Positions 34,501 through 43,800 of a stretch of DNA of 64,000 bases are shown piece after piece. The stretch comes from JBBTDV01 sp038042605 (GTDB lineage: Bacteria > Bdellovibrionota > UBA1018). A program made the position numbers and the translations under genes. The notes under the pieces were generated by a model that did no database searches, was not told where the DNA came from, and saw only the letters and a program-made list of their open reading frames with translations. Where the stretch lies: the NCBI GenBank assembly GCA_964358645.1, contig CAYHPW010000002.1, positions 1 to 64,000 of the forward strand. The letters are read 5' to 3'. Numbering within the stretch: the first letter of the stretch is position 1; each line of letters begins with the position of its first letter.

Positions 34501-36201
34501 AGTGCCAACTCCACTCACGCTCTCGCTGAACGTAACGGTGAAATCAACCGTGCTTGCGTTAGTAGGACTGCTACCAACCCTGACGATAGAGGAAACAACA
34601 GGCGGAATCGTTTCCAGCGTATATGACAGCGATAAAGTGGTACACCCAACAGAGACATTGCCAGCTTTGTCGGTTATACGACCATAAAAACTTTTAACTC
34701 CGTCATTGCTGCCGTTGTCGCTGACGATGGAAATATCAGTCACATTTACTGAATTTGCCGCAATAGCCGTGGCGGAGCCAACTTGGTTCGTGCAACCACT
34801 ATCAATATAAACGCGGGCAAGAGAGCCGACTTCCGCCCCATTGCCTGCGACCGTGACAATTGGTGTCTTATTCGACGATGTCGATCCACCAGTAGGGTTA
34901 GTGAGCGACCACCCGGTGGGTGCTGATGGCGCCACCGTGTCCCTCACCCATTGTTGGACTGAAATACTTGATGCATTCCCGGACAGATCTGTTTGGATAA
35001 GTGTAAAGCTATAAGTCGCGTCCACTGATTTAGTCACGGTAAAGCTGTATGCGGAATTAGTGCAAGTGGTGCTTGAAGTCTCCGAACCGGAAGTGCTTAC
35101 AGTACTGCCATTCTCACAAGCTCCAGAAATCGTAACACTTGATCCATTGCTATAATATGGGCTTACCGCTGGGCTTGTTATAGTAACGGCCGACGGTGCA
35201 ACGGTATCCCTCACCCACCTTTGCGATACAGATGATGAAATAAGACCAGCTTGATCCGTTTGAGTTATGGTTAAGTCATAGGTTCCATCACTGCTTTTGC
35301 TGATATTGATGTTAAATATGGAATTTGCGCAGGTGGCGCTCGCTGTGGCACCGCCACTTACATTCACGGTTGCATTGTTTTCACAACCACCAGAGATAGC
35401 CAATGTTGAAGCACTTGAATAATACGGCGATGCCGCTGGGCTTGTTACTGTTGGCGCTGATGGCGCCACCGTGTCCCTCACCCATTGCTGCAATATCCCT
35501 GCTGAAACATTTCCAGCTCTGTCGGTTTGCGTGATCGTGAAACCGTAAGTACCGTCCACATCCTTGGAAACCGTGAAGCTGTAAGCGGACGAAGAGCAAG
35601 TTGTAACAGTAGAAGACGAGTCAGAACTCATTATCACCGCTGCGCCGCTTTCACACACGCCCGAGATCGTCACTGACGAACCACTCGAGTAATACGGCGA
35701 TGTCGGCAAACTGCTTACGGTGGGCGCTGACGGTGCCGTCCTATCAAGCGTGTAGTTAACCGACTCAGAACATGTCACCCTGCCATCTAGCCATTTCACT
35801 TTCACACGAAAAACATATAATCCATCCGAACCTAGTGACGAAGAGTTCAGCGTCACAGCACCGCCTTGTGACACTACTGACGCCTTGACATCTCCACCGT
35901 CACACCATTGGTCGGCTCCAAGCAATAGTATCGCCTCGGTTCCCGCATCAAGACTGCCTGCCGAAAATGACGGGGTATCATCATTTGAATACATGTCAGA
36001 AAGACCTAGCGTAGTCTGGATAACAGTGTTCGTAATGGTTGTTGTAGTGTTGGTGCTTTCACCCGCTACGGTAACGTACTCAACCTGTGAGCCGCCGCCA
36101 CATCCTGCCATCATGGCAATAGCACTTAAGAGCGTCACCGCCCGCAGCCATAAGTGAATTTCATGTTTAGTTCGCTTAACAGCGATAACAATGTTTTTCA
36201 T
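31546..36201 (-). CDS. Giant surface lipoprotein with Ig-like repeats and 14 RCC1 repeats
   Basis: A 1551-residue lipoprotein. The signal ends in AIAMMAGC followed by GGG, which suits outer-membrane anchoring. Residues 140-430 contain three to four Ig-like repeats marked by SPYYSS and WVRDTVAPSAP; residues 430-760 are two to three further beta domains (VSSIVRVGSSPTNASTVDFT). From about 765 to the end come 14 RCC1 units of about 50 residues, each with HTCALL, KVRCWG, GQLGY and IGDDE. Fourteen units would make two seven-bladed propellers. The Cys pair in each blade (HTC and CWG) could form disulfides. The start is the ATG at 36201; a TTG at 36225 is in frame. The function is unknown; adhesion or protein binding is likely. 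Confidence 0.9.
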   Translation of the reverse strand: MKNIVIAVKRTKHEIHLWLRAVTLLSAIAMMAGCGGGSQVEYVTVAGESTNTTTTITNTVIQTTLGLSDMYSNDDTPSFSAGSLDAGTEAILLLGADQWCDGGDVKASVVSQGGAVTLNSSSLGSDGLYVFRVKVKWLDGRVTCSESVNYTLDRTAPSAPTVSSLPTSPYYSSGSSVTISGVCESGAAVIMSSDSSSTVTTCSSSAYSFTVSKDVDGTYGFTITQTDRAGNVSAGILQQWVRDTVAPSAPTVTSPAASPYYSSASTLAISGGCENNATVNVSGGATASATCANSIFNINISKSSDGTYDLTITQTDQAGLISSSVSQRWVRDTVAPSAVTITSPAVSPYYSNGSSVTISGACENGSTVSTSGSETSSTTCTNSAYSFTVTKSVDATYSFTLIQTDLSGNASSISVQQWVRDTVAPSAPTGWSLTNPTGGSTSSNKTPIVTVAGNGAEVGSLARVYIDSGCTNQVGSATAIAANSVNVTDISIVSDNGSNDGVKSFYGRITDKAGNVSVGCTTLSLSYTLETIPPVVSSIVRVGSSPTNASTVDFTVTFSESVSGVGTADFSVYKTGTISNASPASVVSLSGTQYTVTVNTGTGSGTLRLDLSDDDSITDNPAGNKLGGAGADNGNYMSGQSYTIDKSPPTVTVNQASDQWDPVTVFPILFDVTFSRSVTGFTTSDVSIGGTATGVTFTVNGSEANYQIRVTGANAAGTIIPSIVADAAVDSLGNPSAVSTSTDNTVTYQIISQSGAVKQIVTGHRHTCALLSGGKVRCWGYNNYGQLGYSSITNVGDDETPQSKGDIDLGGVAVQLASGAYHTCALLATGAVRCWGWGAYGQLGYSNINNIGDDEAPSSPSAGDVSIGLNIRQIVAGARHTCALSSTGKVKCWGEGASGQLGYGNTDTIGDGELPSSKGNVGLDTDVKQLAAGNFHTCALLATGKVRCWGKNDVGQLGYGHIDNIGDGEALSGDVDISTSDVIKIAAGGNHTCAMLSTGKLRCWGKNDYGQLGYGNINNIGDGEAPSSAGDVNLGENVIAVDVVVGVRHTCVLLSTGRAKCFGDGTNGQLGYGNTNTTGDDETPSFVGNISIGGEVIQLAAGETHTCALLGSGKVRCWGSKDYPYGQLGYANTSSVGDSLLPSSAGDVYIGGDAGAKEVVAGGLHTCSLSTEGKVRCWGKNDFGQLGYANTATAVAIGDNETPASAGYVSIGDIPAIQLSIGLNHSCALLANRKVLCWGQGTYGQLGYGNINHVGDDETPTSVGYVSVGDDVAQISASGFHTCAVLASGKVRCWGGGSNGRLGYADTVTIGDTEYPSSILNYVNVGGDVVQISTGDYHTCALLSNGAVRCWGYGFEGRLGYSNENDIGDNEDPSIAGNVSIGGSAVQVVANVYSSCVLLSSGDVRCWGAGGYGRLGYGDTTNNIGDTELPSTKSVLSIGGSALQLAAGEDHACALMSDGAVRCWGRGASGQLGYGNTNNIGDDEAPSTVAAVSVGGIVSSVTTGHYHTCAMLAAGSVRCWGNGDDGRLGYGNTAWIGDVAGEMPPADVAVW

Positions 36202-36457
36202 TCTGTTAAACCTACGTTCCGCCAATAGTACACTACCTTTATATATTATAAGTCTTTAGCATCATAATAAGCAAGAAATTCTTAATAAGTATAGTATTCT
36301 ATATTTTGCGGCTATATTACTTGAGAGATTATTTAAATTAACTAGATTAACTGCCTTAATATACAAAAAAATACTTATTAAATTAGTATCTTATAAAATT
36401 ATTTGCAAATCTTAATGTTGTTAATTAAAATTAAGCTTAGCTGTTAGGAGGTATAAG
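36202..36457. promoter_or_regulatory. AT-rich divergent spacer between the RCC1 lipoprotein and the VWA operon
   Basis: About 256 bases, extremely AT-rich with several TATAAT-like words, no gene visible. It should contain promoters for both directions, so the RCC1 lipoprotein and the VWA/ExbB operon may be co-regulated. Confidence 0.45.
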
Positions 36458-37159
36458 TTGAACGCTAAAAACAATACTCACTTGATTAAAAACATTTCCT
36501 ATATATTGCTGGTATTTTCTCCCTTTACCAGTGGCTGCTCCAAACAAGATGCGGCAAACGATTTAACATCACATATTTCAACCGGCAAAACCCCAGACAG
36601 CGCCACCAATATCAGCATCGCTAAACAAACCATCAAGCGAGATTTGCAAAAGCCACAAAAACAGCCACAATGCTTTACTCTTACTTACAAACACAAATTT
36701 ATATCTTCACACCTAGGTGATGAAGGATGCTCCCAGCATCGCAACCTCGTTAAACTTAAACATGAGAACATCAACCCCGCATCCGTTTGCGTGCGCGTGA
36801 ACAACTCACCGGTCCATCATAAATTCAACAAACAAGGACAAAACGAAATCCTAATAGACCCGACGGAAGACCTTAAAACAAAAATTACAATCAACTACTG
36901 CCTAGGCAATGAAAAATGCAAGCAGACCTGCCCGGCGCCAAAAGACGAGTTCATGGAGGCAATAGCAGGCCCGCATTTAGCCAAGCATGCGGAAAACTGG
37001 ACCGACGATGGCGATTCGATGGAAATCAAACTCAGCGATGATCTTAAGAAAAAATTAGAAAATCTAGATCCCTCTTCTGATGAAAAACTGCAAGTCTTCA
37101 CCGATTGGATCACCGAAAGCGAAATAAATGGGTGTACCGAAACAGGAGCTTCATCATGA
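36458..37159 (+). CDS. Lipoprotein of unknown function, first gene of the VWA operon
   Basis: A 233-residue lipoprotein. The signal peptide ends in FTSGC near residue 27. The mature part has four or more Cys (GCSQHR, CVRV, CLGNEKCKQTC), which may form disulfides, and a charged helical C-terminal part. I do not recognise the family. The TTG start is supported by AGGAGG seven bases upstream. Its stop overlaps the VWA gene start (ATGA at 37156-37159), indicating coupled translation and probably a shared complex. Confidence 0.65.
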   Translation: MNAKNNTHLIKNISYILLVFSPFTSGCSKQDAANDLTSHISTGKTPDSATNISIAKQTIKRDLQKPQKQPQCFTLTYKHKFISSHLGDEGCSQHRNLVKLKHENINPASVCVRVNNSPVHHKFNKQGQNEILIDPTEDLKTKITINYCLGNEKCKQTCPAPKDEFMEAIAGPHLAKHAENWTDDGDSMEIKLSDDLKKKLENLDPSSDEKLQVFTDWITESEINGCTETGASS

Positions 37160-38850
37160 ATTACAAAAAAACCAAACCGGCACTCATCATCTTTTTAATG
37201 ACCACAGCCTGCACCGGTCAACTACCAGGATCATTCCGCCTAGAACAACAAGAACAAGCATTCAGCACAAGCGCTGAAGTTAACACTAAAATCGACATAC
37301 TATGGGTGGTCGATAACTCCTCAAGCATGGATATCTCACAGGATAAACTTAAAGAAGGCTACGCGGCCTTTGCAAAAAAATACATGCAGCCCACTTGGGA
37401 TATCAGGTCGGCCGTAATCACCACGGACACATATCTAGCCAATCCCGCATTCACGGATTACCTCAACCAGCTTGTCCCACGCACCACGCCACCATGGAAA
37501 TCGCCATACATGAACGCCAAACAACGAGTAATCACAAACCCGATCTTCAGCACCGACTCCGGGATGTTTGAAAGCGGTGTGCGCTTCAGGGATTTAGTTC
37601 CATCCTGGGGCCCCGATTACTCCAAACTGCTACCCGGCATCCATGACGGCCCGATCGCTGGTCTATGCTTCGAAGGGCTTCCATATTTTTTAAACGGGGT
37701 TACCCAGTGCGCGATGAGGGACGACATAAGTGAAAACCGTGGGCCGGAACACTGCCTAAACCCGTCCGACGGCGAAACCAGCGTCACCGAATGCGTGAAT
37801 ACAGTAGAAAACAACACTGTACATTCCGGACGCGCCATCATTTCCACGCTTCCAACGGATGAGTCCATCCTCACATCAAATGAAAACAGAGAAGCATGGT
37901 CAAAACAACTCATAGACAACTTCATGATAAACGTCACCGCTAGCAGCGTCGGCCACGGCTCCGAACGCGGCCTAGGCTCCGTACTTCAACTACTACATGA
38001 CAACGAACCAAGCGAAACCAGATTATTCAGGCCAAACTCGCTTAGGGTGATAGTTTTTCTATCAGACGAGGATGACCAGACAATAGATCTTAATACACCG
38101 GCAAGTGGTACACTCACGCCGTTTTCATTTTATAAATGCGACAAAGCAACGCTTGAATCATTAAATGCCGATCAGATCAACCTGATCTCCGGTCCCAGCG
38201 GTTTTTGCTGCAGCGATCCGGCTAATAATTGCCGATTCGGGCGGGAAGGTACCACGTGCCCATCCAAAAATATCAATGGCTATCAGTACACGCCAAGCAT
38301 CTGCGCAAAGGATGAAGCCCTCTTGCCGGTTGTAACAATTAAAAAATCTCTTGATGAATTCTTCCTAGCCCTAGACACCAAAGACGCCACAGAGGGTACA
38401 CCGAATTACATAATCGTCTCGATAGTCCCACTTACAAGCGAAGCCTTGATTTCAATGCAAGAAAGCAGAAACAACGACGACATAGCAGCAGGCAATTCCA
38501 TCCGCACCATCGCGGTTGACCGGGGTGAGCGATACATCGAGCTCGGCGAAAACGTAGGCAACGGTTCGTTCGCGATGGACATCGCCGAATACGACTACTC
38601 ACCCATTCTCGATGCGATTGGAAAATCCATCATAGAAAAGAAAAGCACGTTCACTTTGGCCAGAGCCCCGACAAGCACGGAGGACATGCTGATCAAGATC
38701 ATACATGCAGATGGTAGCGCGGAGATAATCCCTCAGGAAAAATTCCGCGTAAACGGCAATACACTTATAATCACGGATCCGGCGATTGTTTTAAATTTTT
38801 TACACAACGATAAATTAATCGTTAACTATCAACCCAAAACTGTTTTTTAA
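37156..38850 (+). CDS. VWA-domain lipoprotein
   Basis: A 564-residue lipoprotein. The signal ends in MTTACTGQ. A von Willebrand A fold starts around residue 35: TKIDILWVVDNSSSMDISQ is strand 1 with the metal-ion site (DxSxS), RLGSVLQLL/RVIVFLSDEDDQ are later parts. Cys-rich inserts (near residues 170-215 and 350-400) may form disulfides. VWA domains bind protein partners through a bound metal ion. The start is the ATG at 37156, with GGAG upstream; the frame is open for 17 codons before that. Downstream are ExbB/ExbD-type motor genes. Confidence 0.82.
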   Translation: MNYKKTKPALIIFLMTTACTGQLPGSFRLEQQEQAFSTSAEVNTKIDILWVVDNSSSMDISQDKLKEGYAAFAKKYMQPTWDIRSAVITTDTYLANPAFTDYLNQLVPRTTPPWKSPYMNAKQRVITNPIFSTDSGMFESGVRFRDLVPSWGPDYSKLLPGIHDGPIAGLCFEGLPYFLNGVTQCAMRDDISENRGPEHCLNPSDGETSVTECVNTVENNTVHSGRAIISTLPTDESILTSNENREAWSKQLIDNFMINVTASSVGHGSERGLGSVLQLLHDNEPSETRLFRPNSLRVIVFLSDEDDQTIDLNTPASGTLTPFSFYKCDKATLESLNADQINLISGPSGFCCSDPANNCRFGREGTTCPSKNINGYQYTPSICAKDEALLPVVTIKKSLDEFFLALDTKDATEGTPNYIIVSIVPLTSEALISMQESRNNDDIAAGNSIRTIAVDRGERYIELGENVGNGSFAMDIAEYDYSPILDAIGKSIIEKKSTFTLARAPTSTEDMLIKIIHADGSAEIIPQEKFRVNGNTLIITDPAIVLNFLHNDKLIVNYQPKTVF

Positions 38851-38864
38851 AAGGAGGAAACACA

Positions 38865-39551
38865 ATGGCTGAATTTTTTGATTTCATGAGGACCAGCTTT
38901 TTACACGTTAGCCCGATACTCTTGGCTGGCGTGATCGCCCTTGCCATAATCATAGAAAGAGCCAGGGCCCTTTGTATTGTTTACCCGCTTAAAAACGCGC
39001 CAGAGTTCTTTGATAGGCTCTCAGAGTTTGTCACCGCGGGACGCAGCGCCGAAGCCTTAACCCTTTGTGACAGATATCACCAGAAACCAAGTGCCCGTGT
39101 CATCAAGCAGGGGCTCTTGCGCGCCCACCAGCCTGAGGAACTCATCGAACACGGGCTGCACATCGCCGTTAGCGAGGCATCGCAAATGGTACAACGCCGC
39201 ACCAGCTTCCTTGCCACGATAGCAAACGTGGCGACGCTTTTAGGTTTGCTCGGCACAATAGCTGGACTGATACATTCATTCCAGGCCGTCGGTCACGCGG
39301 ATCCGCAACAGAAATCCGCGCTTCTTGCCGCAGGTATTTCGCAGGCCATGAACGCTACGATGCTGGGCCTTGGGGTCGCCATCCCGTGCATGATCGCGTT
39401 CAGCTTTCTCATCAACCGTACGAACAGACTGATCTCCGAAATAGATCAATCAGCCGTGCGGACAATGGATATGCTTCAACAGCGCTACTACCTAGCTGAA
39501 ACAGAAACATTGCGCAAGCAATCGAGACCCGCCGAAAGGGGAGCGGCATGA
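38865..39551 (+). CDS. MotA/TolQ/ExbB-family proton channel protein
   Basis: A 228-residue inner-membrane protein with three membrane helices. The first is at residues 12-32. The conserved pore block VATLLGLLGTIAGLIHSF is near residue 125, and the third helix (AMNATMLGLGVAIPCMIAF) at 165-185. It forms the stator pentamer that, with ExbD-like dimers, converts proton flow into force on periplasmic or outer-membrane partners. AAGGAGG precedes the ATG. The stop overlaps the start of the first ExbD gene. In Myxococcus, homologues AglR/AglQ drive gliding; here the specific job is unknown. Confidence 0.9.
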   Translation: MAEFFDFMRTSFLHVSPILLAGVIALAIIIERARALCIVYPLKNAPEFFDRLSEFVTAGRSAEALTLCDRYHQKPSARVIKQGLLRAHQPEELIEHGLHIAVSEASQMVQRRTSFLATIANVATLLGLLGTIAGLIHSFQAVGHADPQQKSALLAAGISQAMNATMLGLGVAIPCMIAFSFLINRTNRLISEIDQSAVRTMDMLQQRYYLAETETLRKQSRPAERGAA

Positions 39552-40006
39552 GTTCATACCACGCAGCAAAATCGCACGTGCCGTTGAATCAGGATTTCGA
39601 ACTCAACATGGCGTCCATAATAGATTGTTTCACGGTTCTAATAGCGTTCATGCTGATCTCCGCATCATTCGTGTCGATAGGTATCCTTGACGCTGGAGTG
39701 GAGGCAGCAGGAGTGGAATCAACTACAACCACCACACCACAAGTCCACCTGATGGTCACTTTACGAGATAACAACACAATGACGATCGCTCTTTCTGGAA
39801 AAGAACGCCTCTCGCAGCAAATCCAGCGCAACAGCGGATATTACGACGAACTCAAACAATCAGTACTGAACATAAAATCACGCTGGAAGGATCTTAACAC
39901 AGTCACGGTTTCCGCCGAGGGGGGGGTTCCATACAACGATATCATAAGAACAATGGACACTTTGCGGCCGCATCTTCCTTACATAGCAGTGGGAGGCATA
40001 TTATGA
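39548..40006 (+). CDS. ExbD/TolR-family protein (first copy)
   Basis: A 152-residue protein with one N-terminal membrane helix, ASIIDCFTVLIAFMLISASF, carrying the conserved Asp for proton binding. The rest is periplasmic and has an ExbD-like domain near the C-terminus (VPYNDIIRTMDTLR). It pairs with the upstream ExbB-like protein. Gene ends overlap by four bases on both sides. Confidence 0.88.
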   Translation: MSSYHAAKSHVPLNQDFELNMASIIDCFTVLIAFMLISASFVSIGILDAGVEAAGVESTTTTTPQVHLMVTLRDNNTMTIALSGKERLSQQIQRNSGYYDELKQSVLNIKSRWKDLNTVTVSAEGGVPYNDIIRTMDTLRPHLPYIAVGGIL

Positions 40007-40497
40007 AAAAAACCAGCTTTCACACGGGCCATATCAATGAAGACATGAGCCTCCAGATAACCTCGATGGCCGATATTTTCATTATCATCCTAGTTTTTCT
40101 TCTTAAGAGCCACGCCACCGGCACAATGAATGTTACAACACCTGCCGGCATGTCACTGCCATCAAGCCATATCCAAGATGCCTCAGTGGAAGGCCTTAAA
40201 ATTACAATTTCAAAAACCAGCGTACAAATGGAAGGTGACCACATAGCTGAGCTAGACAACTTTTTATTCACGAAGCCTGCGCTTCAACCAGGCGGGCCAT
40301 CAAACCCGCTAGCAAAGGCTTTCGGACAGGTGCGTAAACGCCAGCTTGCGAATACAAAACCCACAGCCACGGGTGAGTCAAGAATAATAATCATCGCGGA
40401 CAAGAGGGCACCCTTTTCCACGATCAAGACGGTAATGGCATCCGCCGCAATGAATGGCTACACGGACTTCAAACTCGCCACCGTCCGCGGGGATTAA
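40003..40497 (+). CDS. ExbD/TolR-family protein (second copy)
   Basis: A 164-residue paralogue of the preceding protein. The membrane helix is MADIFIIILVFLL with the key Asp, and the periplasmic part ends with the typical PFSTIKTVMASAAMNGYTDFKLA. Two different ExbD-like subunits with one ExbB occur in myxobacterial motor clusters such as AglR/Q/S, where they form a hetero-dimer. It is followed by a large TPR protein after 15 bases with GGAGG as ribosome site. Confidence 0.9.
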   Translation: MKKTSFHTGHINEDMSLQITSMADIFIIILVFLLKSHATGTMNVTTPAGMSLPSSHIQDASVEGLKITISKTSVQMEGDHIAELDNFLFTKPALQPGGPSNPLAKAFGQVRKRQLANTKPTATGESRIIIIADKRAPFSTIKTVMASAAMNGYTDFKLATVRGD

Positions 40498-40512
40498 TCG
40501 AATGGAGGTAGC

Positions 40513-43500
40513 ATGAAACTATTTATCAACACACTTTTACCGGTCCTGATGGCAACCGCAGTACATGCACTCGCGGAAGATAGCGAAACATTCGAACGTA
40601 ATGTCGATATGGTCGCGGTGGCATCACAGGAAAAGGCTATCTTGGAACTCACCGCGCTTTTGCGTGAAAACAAAAAGCCAGACGAGGAAGCGGACCTGCT
40701 CTTCAGACTAGCGGAACTTCAGCAAGACTTGGCGTCCATCCGTTTCCGCATAGCATACGGGAAAGGTGGCGGCGAAAAAAAACCAGATACAAGCGAGGTC
40801 AATACAACCCATCACGAAACCATCACGACACTGAATTCCCTGATCTCACGCTATCCATCATTCACAAAAATACAAAAAGCCTACACCATGCGCGCAAAAA
40901 CTTATAAAGAACTAGGCGACACCTCGTCAGCCGCAAAGGATTACCAGTACCTTGTAAAAAAATTCCCAGCCTCGGCAGAAAATGCGTCGGCTTATATTGC
41001 ACTGGTAGAAATCGCAATCAGCACCAACGACCACGCACGCGGCATAGCCTACCTGAAGGAAGTTGAAAAATACCCAGGCAGCCCGCATTACCCGTTCGCA
41101 TTATATAAACTTGCCTGGTGCAACTACAATCTTAAGAAAATCCCAACGGCCCTGTCATATGTGGAAAAGCAGATGAACCACTACCGCGCCAAAAAACTTT
41201 TACAGCGATCAGTCTCAATCTCTGCGTCAGATGAAGCGCTGATAGAAAATACACTCCTTGATGCAGCATTGTTCTTCTTTGAAGGTTACGAGCAGCGCCT
41301 TCAACAATATACGCTCAATTCAGCCATGCCGTATTTCAGGAGTTTTTCAAACAAGGCTATCCTTGGAAAAATGCTGCTAAGGTTCGCTAAGCAGCTGCGG
41401 TCAGGGGGACACGAGGCGGACCTTGTGGCGTGGAAAAATCTGACATTGTCAGAAGAACCCGGCCTTGGCGAAACACTGGATGTGGCATTGACGACATATG
41501 AGTTTCAGTTTAACCGCAGGAAGTTCACTGAAATGGCCGAAACATCGCGCGACATCGCAAAGCTCTATAGCATGCATAATGGAGCTGCGAATTTTGAACA
41601 GGCGCGGAAATTACTTGGCGAAACAGCGGATCAACTGCAAAAAACAGCAGCAAAAAACAGCGGGGTTCTTGCGATTATTTACGACTCACTTATCAAAATC
41701 ATGGATACTTCAGATCCAAAGGTGCCACTCATAAGATATAACCTGGCCGAGACGCTTTTTGCAGTCAAGGATTTCAAAGGCGCAACCGAGCATTACCGCT
41801 GGGTCGCCGGGCGCGACAATCCCAACGCAGAAGAAGCAAGCCTAAAGTCAATCTCCTCACGCTACGAAGCGCTCATGCAGAGAGGGCTGATACCAAAGAA
41901 AATAGAGGTAAGAGCGCCAGGAGGAGTCTCTAAAAAAACAGACACCTCACTTACCGAATGGATCAAATGGATAGATAGCCATCTTGAGAGCTATCCTAAC
42001 TCCGCAAAGCATTCAGACGCGATTGAAAACTTCTTATTCGAAGCTAACAGGGCACTTTATGAGAATGGACAAATCGCAGAGGCAGTTTCTAGGCTTGAGT
42101 CATTTGCAAGAGTCCATCCCAGCTCACGCTTCGGCCCGCCATCAGCGAGTCTTGTCATTGACACACTCATCGCCTCCAAAAAATGGCAAGATGTAATAGC
42201 GATGGCTCATTCATTGTCCAAGCTCCCAGAATGGCGGGACAACGAATTCGGAGCGCATCTGATATCTATCGCGGGCGACTCTTCGTACAAAATAATCGAG
42301 GAACTATCAAGCAAGCGCAATCATACCGACGTGATCGCGAAGACCGATGATTTCATAAAAACTTATCCAAAAAATGCCAAATTCCCTGATGTAATACTGC
42401 TTGCTGGCAAAGGAGCAATGGCGTTGAAAGACCGAGAGCTTGCAACAAAATATTTTTCGCGCCTGATATCCGATGCGCCAAACTCGACAAACGTTGCTGA
42501 AGCATTGTTCTCTAGGGCAACGATCCTCGAGGAGGCTTATAACTTCAGAAATGCCGCAGCCGATTACGAAGCCCTAGCCGGCCTGCCACAGGCACATGCC
42601 GCCATTAAAGATCTAAATGTAATAAGAAAAAAAGCAATCGCACTTAACTGGCTTTCCGGTGAATATGAGGCACTACAGGCATCGCTTGATTCAAAAACCA
42701 TATGCCACGCTTCCATAGCCGACGAATGTGATAAGTGGCGAGCGGTGGCGCTTATATCAGCCACAGAGGCGGGTAGTGGGGATAACACTTCTAATAAAAT
42801 CGATGTAAAGGTGGCGCTACGCAAAGCCACAGCCAAGAATACAAATGCTCGCGCCATCTGGGCCATAGCGGCCCTTGAGAAAAACGAACTGCTTTCATTT
42901 AAAGAAAGATTAGATATGATAATTGCCATCTCAAGCGGCTGGGCCGAGCTCGATCCACTCTTTAAATATGTTTTTTTGCCGCGAATTTCCGCCACGATCC
43001 CGAATGCTTTTAACCTGAACCGCTCATTAATCCAGACGAAAGGGCGCTCTCTTAAGGAAAAAATCCAGCTCCTACGTGAATTGGAGTCAGCTGCAACAGC
43101 AGCCATGAGCTTGCCATGGGCCAGAATCCAGGCCGAAACGCTTAACAACTTGGCGTCTGCCTACCGTGACCTACCAGAGGAGTATGGAGAAGAATATGGA
43201 AAAGCGCTTGATCCCATACGTCTAAAGGCACAGCAACTTCGGACAAGGGCGTTTGAGATCGCTTCGCGCGCCTCGGTCGAGGATGCGACATTCGACAACA
43301 TAGCCACTGTTTACTTTGCTGAAAACCCGGGGCTAGCGGCCACGATAAAACCAGCTCGTCAACTCGTACCGCAGCCACAACAGCTTGATCTTTCTTTCCT
43401 CGAAAAACTTGACTCAGGCAGCGATGGTCAATTATTGGTGAAAAGCTTGTGGGCCAAAGCCATTCAAAGAGGTGCGCTTCAGCAGGTGGCTTTTTTCCTG

Positions 43501-43788
43501 CGGGAAATCGAAAAAAAATCAGCGGAAAAATCCAAGACCGCTATGGGGATGCTAGACGTAATAAGAGCCGTTTCATTGGCCATAGCAGGCGCAAAGGCCG
43601 AGGCGCTTACTGAACTTGATGCTGCAAGAAAACTGCTTGATGACAACGGCAAATCGCTCATAACCATCATGCTGTTTGAGCACTATGTGTCGTCTTTTTC
43701 TTTGGAAAGAGCCAAGCAGATCCTTGCAGAAATCCCAGCAAAGAAACGCCCCACCGACCAGACCCTGCTTGCACTGCTGGCAAAATAG
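40513..43788 (+). CDS. Large exported TPR protein of the ExbB/ExbD operon
   Basis: A 1091-residue periplasmic protein. A signal peptide (residues 1-22, cleaved near ALA) precedes an almost wholly helical chain with many TPR-like units, for example LLFRLAELQQDL, TYKELGDTSSAAKDYQYLVKKFP, FALYKLAWCNYNLKKIPTAL and ALFSRATILEEAYNFRNAAADYEAL. Such proteins act as scaffolds. In position and size it resembles the TPR partner of myxobacterial gliding motor operons (AglT/Glt type). GGAGG lies eight bases before the ATG. It is the last gene of the operon. Confidence 0.8.
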   Translation: MKLFINTLLPVLMATAVHALAEDSETFERNVDMVAVASQEKAILELTALLRENKKPDEEADLLFRLAELQQDLASIRFRIAYGKGGGEKKPDTSEVNTTHHETITTLNSLISRYPSFTKIQKAYTMRAKTYKELGDTSSAAKDYQYLVKKFPASAENASAYIALVEIAISTNDHARGIAYLKEVEKYPGSPHYPFALYKLAWCNYNLKKIPTALSYVEKQMNHYRAKKLLQRSVSISASDEALIENTLLDAALFFFEGYEQRLQQYTLNSAMPYFRSFSNKAILGKMLLRFAKQLRSGGHEADLVAWKNLTLSEEPGLGETLDVALTTYEFQFNRRKFTEMAETSRDIAKLYSMHNGAANFEQARKLLGETADQLQKTAAKNSGVLAIIYDSLIKIMDTSDPKVPLIRYNLAETLFAVKDFKGATEHYRWVAGRDNPNAEEASLKSISSRYEALMQRGLIPKKIEVRAPGGVSKKTDTSLTEWIKWIDSHLESYPNSAKHSDAIENFLFEANRALYENGQIAEAVSRLESFARVHPSSRFGPPSASLVIDTLIASKKWQDVIAMAHSLSKLPEWRDNEFGAHLISIAGDSSYKIIEELSSKRNHTDVIAKTDDFIKTYPKNAKFPDVILLAGKGAMALKDRELATKYFSRLISDAPNSTNVAEALFSRATILEEAYNFRNAAADYEALAGLPQAHAAIKDLNVIRKKAIALNWLSGEYEALQASLDSKTICHASIADECDKWRAVALISATEAGSGDNTSNKIDVKVALRKATAKNTNARAIWAIAALEKNELLSFKERLDMIIAISSGWAELDPLFKYVFLPRISATIPNAFNLNRSLIQTKGRSLKEKIQLLRELESAATAAMSLPWARIQAETLNNLASAYRDLPEEYGEEYGKALDPIRLKAQQLRTRAFEIASRASVEDATFDNIATVYFAENPGLAATIKPARQLVPQPQQLDLSFLEKLDSGSDGQLLVKSLWAKAIQRGALQQVAFFLREIEKKSAEKSKTAMGMLDVIRAVSLAIAGAKAEALTELDAARKLLDDNGKSLITIMLFEHYVSSFSLERAKQILAEIPAKKRPTDQTLLALLAK

Positions 43789-43800
43789 GAAGGAGAAAAA

